Shown: positions 40,950-52,323 of the stretch, one piece after another | Numbering within the stretch: the first letter of the stretch is position 1 | Layout: each line of letters starts with the position of its first letter | Origin: Bacteroidota bacterium | GTDB lineage: Bacteria > Bacteroidota > Bacteroidia > 2-12-FULL-35-15 | Direction: 5' to 3' | Length of the DNA stretch: 64,000 nucleotides | Assembly (NCBI GenBank): GCA_023251835.1 | Contig: JAHEXZ010000023.1 | Coordinates: 1 to 64,000, forward strand | Made by a program: the position numbers and the translations under genes | The notes under the pieces: model-generated | Databases searched by the model: none | Seen by the model: only the letters and a program-made list of their open reading frames with translations | Told to the model about the DNA's origin: nothing

Positions 40950-41762
40950 ATGAATAAATTGACTAAACTGTTAAAAGCAATAAAGCTAATTGTTAAACAG
41001 CCTGCATTATTAAACAAAGTGCTGGATGATAGCGATGTAAACAAACAACTTGTTTTTGCAAAATACAATCTTCCTGAGGGATTAAAAACAGTGGACATCA
41101 CACAATTACTTCCTGATTTTAATGAGACAATTGACCCCTACAGTTTTTATGATGGAGGTTCTACCCCTATTGACCTTGCATTGTTAAAGTGGCTCGCTAA
41201 AAGCAAAAAAGAGTGTAATTATTTTGAGATAGGGACCTGGATGGGCGAAAGCGTATCAAATGTTGCTGCCGTTGCTTCTCATTGTACAACTCTCAACCTG
41301 CCTGATGATGAAATGTTAAAAATGGGCTTAAACAAAAATTATGTTGGACTGCACCGTTTTTTTTCTCAAAAATTTGGAAATATAACCCATATTCAGGCCA
41401 ATTCGCAGACATTTAATTATGACAGTTTAAGCCAGAAATTTGACCTTATTTTTATCGATGGCGACCATCATTACGAAAGTGTAAAAAATGATACTGCCAA
41501 CGCATTCAAACTTCTAAAGAACTCTGATTCAATTATTGTCTGGCATGACTACGGTAATAACCCATCCGATATCAGGTGGGATGTGCTGCATGGAATATTG
41601 GATGGAACCCCGGCTGAAAAACATTCCTGTTTATACCGTGTATCCAATACATTATGTGCCATTTATACCACTAAATCCCTTCAATCATTTTATCTCGCAC
41701 CTTTCCTAACCCCTGATAAATCTTTTTTGATAACTGTAAAAGCTCAAAAGATTTCTTTCTAA
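40950..41762 (+). CDS. Class I SAM-dependent methyltransferase
   Basis: YFEIGTWMGESVSNVAAVASHCTTLNLP, FDLIFIDGDHHYESVKNDTANAFKLLKNSDSIIVWHDYG. Start trimmed from a TTG at 40923 to ATG. Confidence 0.82.
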   Translation: MNKLTKLLKAIKLIVKQPALLNKVLDDSDVNKQLVFAKYNLPEGLKTVDITQLLPDFNETIDPYSFYDGGSTPIDLALLKWLAKSKKECNYFEIGTWMGESVSNVAAVASHCTTLNLPDDEMLKMGLNKNYVGLHRFFSQKFGNITHIQANSQTFNYDSLSQKFDLIFIDGDHHYESVKNDTANAFKLLKNSDSIIVWHDYGNNPSDIRWDVLHGILDGTPAEKHSCLYRVSNTLCAIYTTKSLQSFYLAPFLTPDKSFLITVKAQKISF

Positions 41763-41838
41763 TTTTCTGAAAATCAAATAAATATATTGAATCTTGGCAG
41801 AAAGATTCAGCCAAAGAATAACCCATTTTTTAACTTTT

Positions 41839-41870
41839 TTTGTTCATAGAGGATGGTTTTCATATATTTG
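41839..41870 (+). promoter_or_regulatory. Bacteroidetes-type sigma-A promoter
   Basis: TTTG (41839-41842), 20-nt spacer, TATATTTG (41863-41870), upstream of 41915. Confidence 0.7.
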
Positions 41871-41914
41871 CATCCTTCTAAATAAAATACATCTATAAAA
41901 TAATATAATACATC

Positions 41915-43870
41915 ATGAAAAAACATTTACTTATGGTAATTGCTTTTGGTATGGGAAGTGTTGCCTTTGCACAAAATGGAACAACACTGCATACTGGAAA
42001 AGTAGCACCACGAATTAAACCGGAAATAGCTAATAAAGCTATTCCGTATAAAAAACAAATGCTTGAATCTGGCACACCTGGTTTTCAGGCAGTTGCTCAC
42101 ACTGAAAATCAGCATCACCAGCAAAGTGTGACTGCTTCCAGGTCTTTTACGTCCACAGTCATAGGAACAACCATGTATGATTTACAAACCAATGCTTCTG
42201 TTTGTAACCGAATAGTACTTAATGCTGACAGCACCATTTCTGCTACCTTTACAATGTCTCACGATGCAGATGCAACAAGCGCACCCAACAGGGGTACCGG
42301 CTATAATTATTTTGATGGAACAAATTGGGGTGTACCTCCAACAGCACGTATTGAAAGCATCCGTTGCGGATGGCCTAACATTGGTGTTACATCTACTGGT
42401 GGAGAAGTGGTTGTTTCACATGAGGCAACGGGGGGGACAGGAAACGTTCATGTATTAACCCGTCCAGTTAAAGGTACAGGCGTATGGACTGATACAACTC
42501 TTAATTATCCCGATGTTTGGCCACGTATGGTGGTAGCCGGATCAAATGGTCATACAATTCATGTAATTTCCCAAACCACTGGTGCTTCTCCTGGTAATCC
42601 TCCATTTCATGGACAGGATGGAGCTATTGCTTATTCCCGCTCTCTTGATGGTGGAATTACCTGGGATAAATACCACACCGTTATCCCACAAATTGATTCG
42701 TCAAATTACTTAGGCTTTGGTGGCGATTCTTATGCAATGGATGCTATGGGAGATACAATTGCCATTGTTGTCGGTGGTTTCGATGTAGATGTGGTTCTGT
42801 TGAAGTCAACAGATAATGGTGAAACATGGACTAAAACTATTGTACATCAGTTTCCAATTCCTTTGTACAATGCGGCTAATATGGATACAGATCTTGATGA
42901 TGATGGTGTTACTGATACTATTGAAACCAACGATGCATCTGTTGCTGTTCTGCTTGACCACGAAGGAAAAGCTCATGTATGGTTTGGCAGAATGAGAGTA
43001 GTTGAAGATCCGGGCGAAACAAACCTGTCCTATTTCCCGGGGACAGATGGATTATACTATTGGAATGAATCGATGTCAGAAGCGGGTATTGTTGCTTTTG
43101 CTCAGGATATTGATAATGATAATACACTTAATGTAACTGCCTGGGGTTCTTATCAGGTTTCCCTTTCATCAATGCCAAGTGCCGGAATTGATACTGCTGG
43201 CAACCTCTACCTGGCCTACGGAAGTATTTATGAAGGAATTGCATTAAACGGACTTCCTGGCGATGGAAAAAGTTTTCGTCACACGTATTTATTAAGGTCA
43301 AGCGATGGGGGATTAACCTGGTGTGGCCCTATCAATATTGTTGACCCCGACAATTCGGACTTGTATGATTATACCGAAGGAGTATTTGGCGCTATTGCCA
43401 AACGTGTTGATGATAATGTACATATAATTTACCAAAGCGATCACATGCCAGGGCATGCACTATCAACCAATAATGTCGATCCACAAGAACCAGGCGTTGA
43501 ATCAGAAATAGTATATGTTAAACTCCCTGTAAATAGTTTTGATGCTTTTACCCTTGCAGATTGCGACAGCCTTTTCTTTGATCTTTCCAGTGTAGGAATA
43601 AAAGAATCAAAAGATATAGCGACAAGCGTAAACTTATATCCTAATCCCGCTACTAATTCGGTTAATTTGTTGTTTAACTTAAACAATTCTGAAAAAGTAA
43701 ATGTAAAAATCTACAATGTGGTAGGACAGGAATTAAATACATTTGAAGAAAATTTACCCAGGGGTAACAACTCTCTGAATATTAATATAAACAATTATAG
43801 ACCAGGAATTTATTTTGTTAAAACAATGATTAAAAATAAAGTTGTTACACAAAAACTGGTTGTAGAATAA
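41915..43870 (+). CDS. Secreted BNR/Asp-box (sialidase-like beta-propeller) protein with T9SS sorting domain
   Basis: Asp-box-like SLDGGITWDKY, STDNGETWTKT, SSDGGLTWCGP; C-terminal NLYPNPATNSVNLLFNL...KLVVE. Confidence 0.88.
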   Translation: MKKHLLMVIAFGMGSVAFAQNGTTLHTGKVAPRIKPEIANKAIPYKKQMLESGTPGFQAVAHTENQHHQQSVTASRSFTSTVIGTTMYDLQTNASVCNRIVLNADSTISATFTMSHDADATSAPNRGTGYNYFDGTNWGVPPTARIESIRCGWPNIGVTSTGGEVVVSHEATGGTGNVHVLTRPVKGTGVWTDTTLNYPDVWPRMVVAGSNGHTIHVISQTTGASPGNPPFHGQDGAIAYSRSLDGGITWDKYHTVIPQIDSSNYLGFGGDSYAMDAMGDTIAIVVGGFDVDVVLLKSTDNGETWTKTIVHQFPIPLYNAANMDTDLDDDGVTDTIETNDASVAVLLDHEGKAHVWFGRMRVVEDPGETNLSYFPGTDGLYYWNESMSEAGIVAFAQDIDNDNTLNVTAWGSYQVSLSSMPSAGIDTAGNLYLAYGSIYEGIALNGLPGDGKSFRHTYLLRSSDGGLTWCGPINIVDPDNSDLYDYTEGVFGAIAKRVDDNVHIIYQSDHMPGHALSTNNVDPQEPGVESEIVYVKLPVNSFDAFTLADCDSLFFDLSSVGIKESKDIATSVNLYPNPATNSVNLLFNLNNSEKVNVKIYNVVGQELNTFEENLPRGNNSLNININNYRPGIYFVKTMIKNKVVTQKLVVE

Positions 43871-43974
43871 ATTATACTGAATCTTAGCAGATTTGCAAAA
43901 GGCAAAATTGTTTACCTGCCTCCTTTTTTTAACCTCAGTCTAAGCTCCTGCTGTTCGGTGGAGGTTAATCAAAT

Positions 43975-44008
43975 AAAAAACGCTCCCTTTAGAAAGAGAG
44001 CGTTTTTT
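43975..44008. terminator. Bidirectional rho-independent terminator between convergent genes
   Basis: AAAAAACGCTC-ccttt aga aag a-GAGCGTTTTTT. Confidence 0.85.
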
Positions 44009-44037
44009 ATTTGTTTATGTTTAGAAGAATAGAAAAG

Positions 44038-44679
44038 CTACCTCAAATCTTCAACCGAAACACCAGGGTGAGCTTTTGCATTAAAAGTAAAATTAGCATC
44101 CGGAATATCACCGTTACCAACAAAGGATTTTATAGTAAACGTTTGAGAAGTACCATCTTTCATAAGCATTTTCACACTTAGAATCTGCTTTTTAATTTTG
44201 TCAATAGTCAGCTTAATAGTATGAAATTTTTGTTTGTCCGGATTTTCAGGAAACAGGCTCACTGTTTGAGTTTTATCGTCTTCTGAATCAAATTTGTATT
44301 TATATCCTTTCTCATACATGGTAAAGATATTAGATGGGCTTATCGTTTCACTGCCTTCAGTTTCTGCCTCTTTTATAATCACTTCGTTGGCATCTTTTCC
44401 ATAGTCCCATACCGTTTTACCATCACAATAAATATCATGTCCGGTAATGGTTAGTTTATATTTAGAACCCTTGGTTTCAATTTTTGAATCCTGAGTTTCT
44501 TTACTCTTATCTTTTTTCTCAACAGTTTTTGAAAATTCAGCTTTTATAGTTGTGTATGATTTTGTTTTGGCACTCACTTCATCCAGAATTTTCTTTGCTT
44601 TAGGATCATTCTGTCCAACAACAGCAGTAAAACAACCCAAAGTCACTAGTGCAATTAAAGCGTTTTTTTTGGTAAACAT
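44038..44679 (-). CDS. Outer membrane lipoprotein carrier LolA-like
   Basis: DPKAKKILDEVSAKTKSYTTIKAEFSKTVEKKDK..., ITGHDIYCDGKTVWDYGKDANEVIIKEAE; next to ftsK. Confidence 0.88.
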   Translation of the reverse strand: MFTKKNALIALVTLGCFTAVVGQNDPKAKKILDEVSAKTKSYTTIKAEFSKTVEKKDKSKETQDSKIETKGSKYKLTITGHDIYCDGKTVWDYGKDANEVIIKEAETEGSETISPSNIFTMYEKGYKYKFDSEDDKTQTVSLFPENPDKQKFHTIKLTIDKIKKQILSVKMLMKDGTSQTFTIKSFVGNGDIPDANFTFNAKAHPGVSVEDLR

Positions 44680-44691
44680 TTTTTTGATTTT

Positions 44692-47199
44692 TTAGTTTTC
44701 AGCGTTCTTATTCAAAAACTGTTCCAAAGATAACATATCTTTAATTAAAACTTCACGTGCTTTTGATCCTTCAAATTTACCCAAAATGCCGGCAGCCTCT
44801 AATTGGTCAACAATACGGCCAGCACGATTATAACCTAATTTTAATTTTCGTTGGATTAGGGAAGTAGAACCTTGTTGGGTTGCAACTACAATTTCTGCCG
44901 CCTGGTTAAACAAACTGTCACGTTCGGACGGGTCTATGTCATCTTTTCCGTTTCCTTCAGCACTTTCATCTATATATTCCGGTAATAAATAAGCATCCGG
45001 GTAACCGCGTTGGCTGCCAATAAACTCACATATTTTTTCTACTTCGGGTGTATCTACAAAAGCACATTGCAACCGTATAAGATCGTTACCGGTTGAGAGT
45101 AGCATGTCTCCTCTTCCTATCAACTGTTCAGCTCCGCCTGAATCAAGTATCGTACGTGAATCAATTTTTGAAGTAACGCGGAATGCAATACGTGCCGGAA
45201 AATTGGCTTTTATAGTTCCGGTGATAATATTAACAGATGGCCGTTGTGTTGCAATCACTAAGTGAATACCGATGGCTCGTGCAAGCTGTGCTATACGGGC
45301 AATGGGTGATTCTACTTCTTTTCCTGCTGTCATTATTAAATCAGCAAATTCATCAATTACTAAAACAATGTAAGGCAAAAAACGGTGGCCGTGGTTTGGG
45401 TTCAACCTTCGGGCTATAAATTTGGTATTGTATTCTTTGATATTTCTAACCTGTGCATCTTTCAGCAGGTCATAGCGCTGATCCATTTCAATACACAGGG
45501 AATTAAGTGTATAAACTACTTTTTTTGTATCAGTGATGATTGCATCAGCGCTATCCGGCAACTTTGCCAGAAAATGCCGTTCAATTTTGTTAAACAGTGT
45601 TAATTCAACCTTTTTAGGGTCAACCAATACAAATTTGATTTGAGATGGGTGTTTTTTGTATAATAATGATACCAAAATGGTATTTAAACCAACTGATTTA
45701 CCCTGTCCGGTAGCTCCAGCCATGAGCAAATGGGGCATTTTGGCCAGGTCATAAATAAATGTTTCATTGCTAATGGTTTTACCTAAAGCAACAGGTAAAT
45801 CCATAGTTGTATTTTGGAACTTTTCAGAAATCAGGATTGTTCGCATAGGAACCATTTCTGCATTCTGATTAGGTACTTCAATGCCAATAGTGCCCTTACC
45901 TGGTATTGGAGCAATAATACGAATTCCAAGGGCTGAAAGGCTTAACGCAATATCATCTTCCAGATTTTTAATTTTTGAAATACGTACACCGGCAGCCGGT
46001 ATAATTTCATAAAGTGTAACTGTTGGGCCTACAGTAGCTTTTATTTTCTGAATTTCAATGCCATAATCGCCAAGGGTTTTTAGAATCCGGTCTTTATTAG
46101 CATTAAGCTCTTCTGTATTGATAACAATATCTTTAGTACCACCATAATTTTCCAGCAAATCAATAGGAGGAAACTGATAAGATGAAAGGTCAAGGGTAGG
46201 GTCATACTCACCAACTTGTGCAATCAATGCTTCGCCAATCTGTTCAGCACTTAGTTCTTCTTCTTTGTTTTCGATACTTACAACGGTAAATTGTACATCA
46301 TTCTCATCCGTTGTTAAAACAATTTCTTCATTAATGGGCTTGTCTGTTTCTTCAACGGTATCGTTAAGTTCGTTAATTACGGGGTCGGTAATAGAAAGAT
46401 TATCCTGGTTTACGGATTCATTTTCTATAAATTCTTCTTTGAATTTGTTAGATAAATTTTTCTTTTCCGACTCCGGTTCCGGTTCTGGTTCTGACTCTTT
46501 TGTATTGTCAACAGTTGTTTTCCTGCTTAAGTCAAATGATACATTAAATGCAGCAATTAAGAATACTGCGAACGAAAAGAGTAAAAGCATGCCGGTACCA
46601 ATAGAACCAACTAAACTGTTTAGCTTATTACTCATAATATAGCCATAAGCACCTCCGAGGAAAAGTAGTTTTTCCTCTGTGAAAATATATCCGAGTGTTA
46701 CCGAAATGAAAACAAGAAAGAAAAACGAGTAGATATATGCCCTTTTGAAATAGGCCGGCCCTATATTAAACGTGATTCTTAACCCTGTAATAAATCCCAA
46801 AAAGGCTATGAGATAAGAAGAAATACCAAACCATTTATATAGGAAAATATGAGATAACAGTGCTCCGAATTTACCAAGCCAGTTATCTACTTTGGTTTGC
46901 GGTGAAAATAAGTTTCCAATCACCTTGGCCTGGTCACTTTCCCAGGTAAAGCAATAGGAAGTAAAAGCAATAACAAGATAAACGGAGAATAACAAAAGCG
47001 TAAGCCCGAATATTTTTTGAAACCTCTCGTTTTTAATAAATGCGAAAAAGGAGATTATTTTTTCAAAAAATCCGGAACCCGGCAACTTTCCAGGGCTGCC
47101 TTGTTTCTCATTAGATGAGCCATTGGATTTTGATTTGTTTCCTTTCTCAGCTTTGTTTTCCCGTAATGTATTTTTTAAATTTTTTTTCGACTCGGTCAT
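44692..47199 (-). CDS. ftsK: DNA translocase FtsK
   Basis: N-terminal TM block; PHLLMAGATGQGKSVGLNTILVSLLYKKHPSQIKFVLVDPKKVELTLF; C-terminal winged helix STSLIQRKLKLGYNRAGRIVDQLEAAGILG. Confidence 0.96.
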   Translation of the reverse strand: MTESKKNLKNTLRENKAEKGNKSKSNGSSNEKQGSPGKLPGSGFFEKIISFFAFIKNERFQKIFGLTLLLFSVYLVIAFTSYCFTWESDQAKVIGNLFSPQTKVDNWLGKFGALLSHIFLYKWFGISSYLIAFLGFITGLRITFNIGPAYFKRAYIYSFFFLVFISVTLGYIFTEEKLLFLGGAYGYIMSNKLNSLVGSIGTGMLLLFSFAVFLIAAFNVSFDLSRKTTVDNTKESEPEPEPESEKKNLSNKFKEEFIENESVNQDNLSITDPVINELNDTVEETDKPINEEIVLTTDENDVQFTVVSIENKEEELSAEQIGEALIAQVGEYDPTLDLSSYQFPPIDLLENYGGTKDIVINTEELNANKDRILKTLGDYGIEIQKIKATVGPTVTLYEIIPAAGVRISKIKNLEDDIALSLSALGIRIIAPIPGKGTIGIEVPNQNAEMVPMRTILISEKFQNTTMDLPVALGKTISNETFIYDLAKMPHLLMAGATGQGKSVGLNTILVSLLYKKHPSQIKFVLVDPKKVELTLFNKIERHFLAKLPDSADAIITDTKKVVYTLNSLCIEMDQRYDLLKDAQVRNIKEYNTKFIARRLNPNHGHRFLPYIVLVIDEFADLIMTAGKEVESPIARIAQLARAIGIHLVIATQRPSVNIITGTIKANFPARIAFRVTSKIDSRTILDSGGAEQLIGRGDMLLSTGNDLIRLQCAFVDTPEVEKICEFIGSQRGYPDAYLLPEYIDESAEGNGKDDIDPSERDSLFNQAAEIVVATQQGSTSLIQRKLKLGYNRAGRIVDQLEAAGILGKFEGSKAREVLIKDMLSLEQFLNKNAEN

Positions 47200-47486
47200 T
47201 CTTCGCTCCTTTATTTTGAAAAATCAAAAGCACAACTACTCTAAATAAGTGAATCTTGGCAGATTGGCAACCAAAACTGCCTACCTGCCCGCCATCATTC
47301 ACAAGTCTATGCAATAGCAGGGGATTCAATATAACTGCTATTCAGGTGCCTTTGTTGTTTCAATAAGTAAAAATAAGTAATTGGAAAGGCCAAAAACAGA
47401 AAAATGAAAAAATCTTATAAACGAAGTGTTGTGAATAAAGATGCTTAAAAGGCGAATATCCAGTTTATAGAAATATTCCTAAATTA

Positions 47487-47518
47487 GTTGGGCATCAGGC
47501 AAAATATACGTACATTTG
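47487..47518 (+). promoter_or_regulatory. Bacteroidetes-type promoter of the TA pair
   Basis: GTTG (47487-47490), 20-nt spacer, TACATTTG (47511-47518), 18 bp before the ATG at 47537. Confidence 0.6.
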
Positions 47519-47536
47519 TATAAAACACACGTGCGA

Positions 47537-47779
47537 ATGATAACTAAACTAACTCTGACAGTCGAAAAATCGATTATTGAAAGGGCAAAATTGTATGCTA
47601 AAAGTACAGGCCGAAGTTTATCGGAACTGATAGAGAATTATCTTGAAATCATCACAAAAGATAGTGGCCAGCAGGAAATATCTCCAAAGCTTAAGAAAAT
47701 TGCTGGAGCTGTGCATCTTCCAAAGGATTTCGATGAAGAGAAGGAACTACGTACCTATTTTGAAAAAAAACACTTATGA
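47537..47779 (+). CDS. DUF6364-like ribbon-helix-helix antitoxin
   Basis: KLTLTVEKSIIERAKLYAKSTGRSLSELIENYLEII; overlaps the PIN ORF. Start trimmed from TTG 47516, which lies inside the -7 box. Confidence 0.82.
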   Translation: MITKLTLTVEKSIIERAKLYAKSTGRSLSELIENYLEIITKDSGQQEISPKLKKIAGAVHLPKDFDEEKELRTYFEKKHL

Positions 47780-48189
47780 AGAAGGTGTTTGTTGATACCA
47801 ATATAATCATTGACCTTATTGCTGATAGAAGACCTTTTAGCAAATTTGCAATTGAAATTTTTAAAATGGCCGAAGAAAAGAAACTGCGGCTATATACTTC
47901 TTCCCATTCCATTGCTACTACTCATTATTTATTGAAAAAATATATCAATGAGAAAGAGCTCCGTGAAGTTATTTATAGTTTGTTGGATTACATGCAACTA
48001 ATTGCTGTAGATATAGATGTGATTAAGAAAGGACTTAAATCAAAACATAAGGATTTTGAAGATGCCATCCAGATAAATTGCGCTTATGCTGTTGAAAATT
48101 TAGATTGCATCGTTACCCGTAATATTAAAGACTTCAAAGGAGCAGAAGTACAGATACTTGCTCCCGATGAACTTATTAAAAAAAATTAA
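47776..48189 (+). CDS. PIN-domain toxin (VapC-like)
   Basis: VFVDTNIIIDLIADRRPFSKFAIEIF, KHKDFEDAIQINCAYAVENLDCIVTRNIKDFKGAEVQILAPDELI. Confidence 0.9.
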   Translation: MKKVFVDTNIIIDLIADRRPFSKFAIEIFKMAEEKKLRLYTSSHSIATTHYLLKKYINEKELREVIYSLLDYMQLIAVDIDVIKKGLKSKHKDFEDAIQINCAYAVENLDCIVTRNIKDFKGAEVQILAPDELIKKN

Positions 48190-48236
48190 ATTTTGTTAAC
48201 ATCCATTTTATCCAATTATAATTAGTTTCGTGATAA

Positions 48237-50294
<2,058 letters not shown>

Positions 50295-50302
50295 AATTAG
50301 TA

Positions 50303-50403
50303 TCCCCCTTTTTAAAAGGGGGAGCAAGGGGATTAAATTTCCCCTTTTTTAGTAGGGGAAAAAGAGTAGTTCCCCCTTTATTAAAGGGGGATAAAGGGGG
50401 ATT
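50303..50403. repeat. Three tandem CCCCCTTT..AAAGGGGG palindromic units
   Basis: ccccctttttaaaagggggagcaaggggatt (50303), cccctttttt agtagggg (50341), cccccttta ttaaagggggataaagggggatt (50372). Confidence 0.85.
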
Positions 50404-50408
50404 AAAAA

Positions 50409-50978
50409 ATGAGCATTCTAAAAAAAATAAAACAAATAATTGCCAATGGGTACCTTAAGTTGGAATTAAAAGACCATCCAAGGGAACGGAAACCCAATAA
50501 ATTTAATTTTAACCAGATTAAAACCGTGGGAATTATATTTGATGCAACCAACCCCGAAGATTTTGAGCTGGTAAAGAGATATGTTGCATACCTTCGCGAA
50601 CATCGTAAAAAAGTAAAAGTAATAGGTTTTTATCCTGCAAAGCGTATTCCGGAGATGACTTATTCAAAACTGGAATATGACTTTTTCTCCTCAAAAGAAA
50701 TAAATTGGTTTGGCAAACCTTCTTCTATTGTTGTTCAGAATTTTATAAATGAGGAATATGATTTATTAATAGATTTAAATATCAATGATCATTTTCCTCT
50801 GAAATATATATCCGCCTTATCCAGAGCTGCTTTCAAAGCTGGCAAATACAATGAAAAGGATATTGAAATTTATGATATGATGATTGACTCTGATAATACA
50901 AAAACACTAAAATATTTTTTACGACAAGTTGACATCTACCTCACTATGCTAAATAAGGTGGAACCAAGTTTGAATTAA
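50409..50978 (+). CDS. DUF6913-like conserved hypothetical protein
   Basis: KTVGIIFDATNPEDFELVKRYVAYLREHRKKVKVIGFYPAKRIP...FFSSKEINWFGKP; recalled as a conserved Bacteroidetes family. Confidence 0.72.
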   Translation: MSILKKIKQIIANGYLKLELKDHPRERKPNKFNFNQIKTVGIIFDATNPEDFELVKRYVAYLREHRKKVKVIGFYPAKRIPEMTYSKLEYDFFSSKEINWFGKPSSIVVQNFINEEYDLLIDLNINDHFPLKYISALSRAAFKAGKYNEKDIEIYDMMIDSDNTKTLKYFLRQVDIYLTMLNKVEPSLN

Positions 50979-50995
50979 AAACCCTTCTTTTTACT

Positions 50996-52189
50996 ATGAA
51001 TTTTATACTCTTTGACGATGGCTCTCGTAACAACCTTTTACCATTAACCTATACACGTCCTGTGGCTGATATTCGTGTGGGAATTTTTACCATTCGTGAA
51101 AAATGGGAAAAAATGCTTCACACCAAAACATCATCGCAAACACAGGATTATCTGAAGACAAAATATCCTTGTGAGTTTGCTATTGATATGGATAATATCT
51201 GGATTAATGGTTCAATACTCCCCAATCAAAAGCTAATAGAAGAAGTTAAAAGTCTCCATCCTGGCCAGATGCTGGTATCTTCTGCTGTTATTCTTGCTGT
51301 TAATAGCGGCAATAAGAATAATTTTGATGCTTTGTCAATAGACAATTTCGCCAAATTCGAATCGCATGCAAGAGCCCTGAGAATAGAGCATTTATGGGAT
51401 ATTTTTTCAAAAAATGGTGAAGCAATAATAAATGATTTTGAGTTGATTACTGCTGGCCGCAAATCATTGGCTTTGAGCTCTAACAACCAGGTAATTGGCT
51501 TGGAAAATATTTTTGTTGAGGAAGGGGCAAAAGTAGAATGTGCTATTTTAAATGCAAGTGCTGGTCCTATTTATATTGGAAAAGATGCTGAAATTATGGA
51601 AGGCTCTATTGTTCGAGGGCCATTTGCATTATGTGAACATTCAACATTAAAACTTGGTGCTAAAATATACGGGCCAACTACCATCGGGCCGCATAGTAAA
51701 GTAGGAGGAGAGGTAAATAATTCAGTAATATTTGGATATTCTAATAAAGCTCATGATGGATTTTTAGGCAATTCTGTGCTGGGAGAGTGGTGTAATATTG
51801 GAGCAGATAGCAATAACTCCAACTTAAAAAACAATTATGCCGAGGTGAAGTTATGGAATTATACGAAAGAAAGTTATGTAGGCACGGGATTAACATTCTG
51901 TGGACTTATTATGGGCGACCATAGTAAGTGTGGAATTAATACCATGTTTAATACAGGAACAGTTGTAGGTGTAAATGCAAATATTTTTGGAGCCGGCTTT
52001 CCTCAAAATCATATACCTTCATTTTCCTGGGGTGGAGCATCCGGTTTTACTACATACAAACTGGAACAGGCTATTGAGGTTGCAAAACGTGTTTTTGAAC
52101 GTAGAAATCAGGAATTTAATCAAATCGAACTCGAAATTCTAACACATATTTTTGTGACAACAGAAAAATATAGAAATGTCTTGTCCTAA
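50996..52189 (+). CDS. GlmU-family putative sugar nucleotidyltransferase / left-handed beta-helix acyltransferase
   Basis: LFDDGSRNNLLPLTYTRPVADIRVGIFTIREKW; hexapeptide repeat region GPIYIGKDAEIMEGSIVRGPFALCEHSTLKLGAKIYGPTTIGPHSKVGGEV. Confidence 0.88.
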   Translation: MNFILFDDGSRNNLLPLTYTRPVADIRVGIFTIREKWEKMLHTKTSSQTQDYLKTKYPCEFAIDMDNIWINGSILPNQKLIEEVKSLHPGQMLVSSAVILAVNSGNKNNFDALSIDNFAKFESHARALRIEHLWDIFSKNGEAIINDFELITAGRKSLALSSNNQVIGLENIFVEEGAKVECAILNASAGPIYIGKDAEIMEGSIVRGPFALCEHSTLKLGAKIYGPTTIGPHSKVGGEVNNSVIFGYSNKAHDGFLGNSVLGEWCNIGADSNNSNLKNNYAEVKLWNYTKESYVGTGLTFCGLIMGDHSKCGINTMFNTGTVVGVNANIFGAGFPQNHIPSFSWGGASGFTTYKLEQAIEVAKRVFERRNQEFNQIELEILTHIFVTTEKYRNVLS

Positions 52190-52323
52190 AATATGGTTAC
52201 AAATAGACTTTCATCTTATTTTCTAATCAATTTTAATAAAAAAATACTACCTTGTTAACCCGTATAAAATTTTTTAAAATTTAACACAACTATCTAAACC
52301 TTAATCCTTAATTTATTCCAAAA

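Noticed and set aside
50303-50403. CRISPR array at the CCCCCTTT repeats
   Set aside because: Units are palindromic, diverged and lack regular unique spacers; no cas genes nearby.
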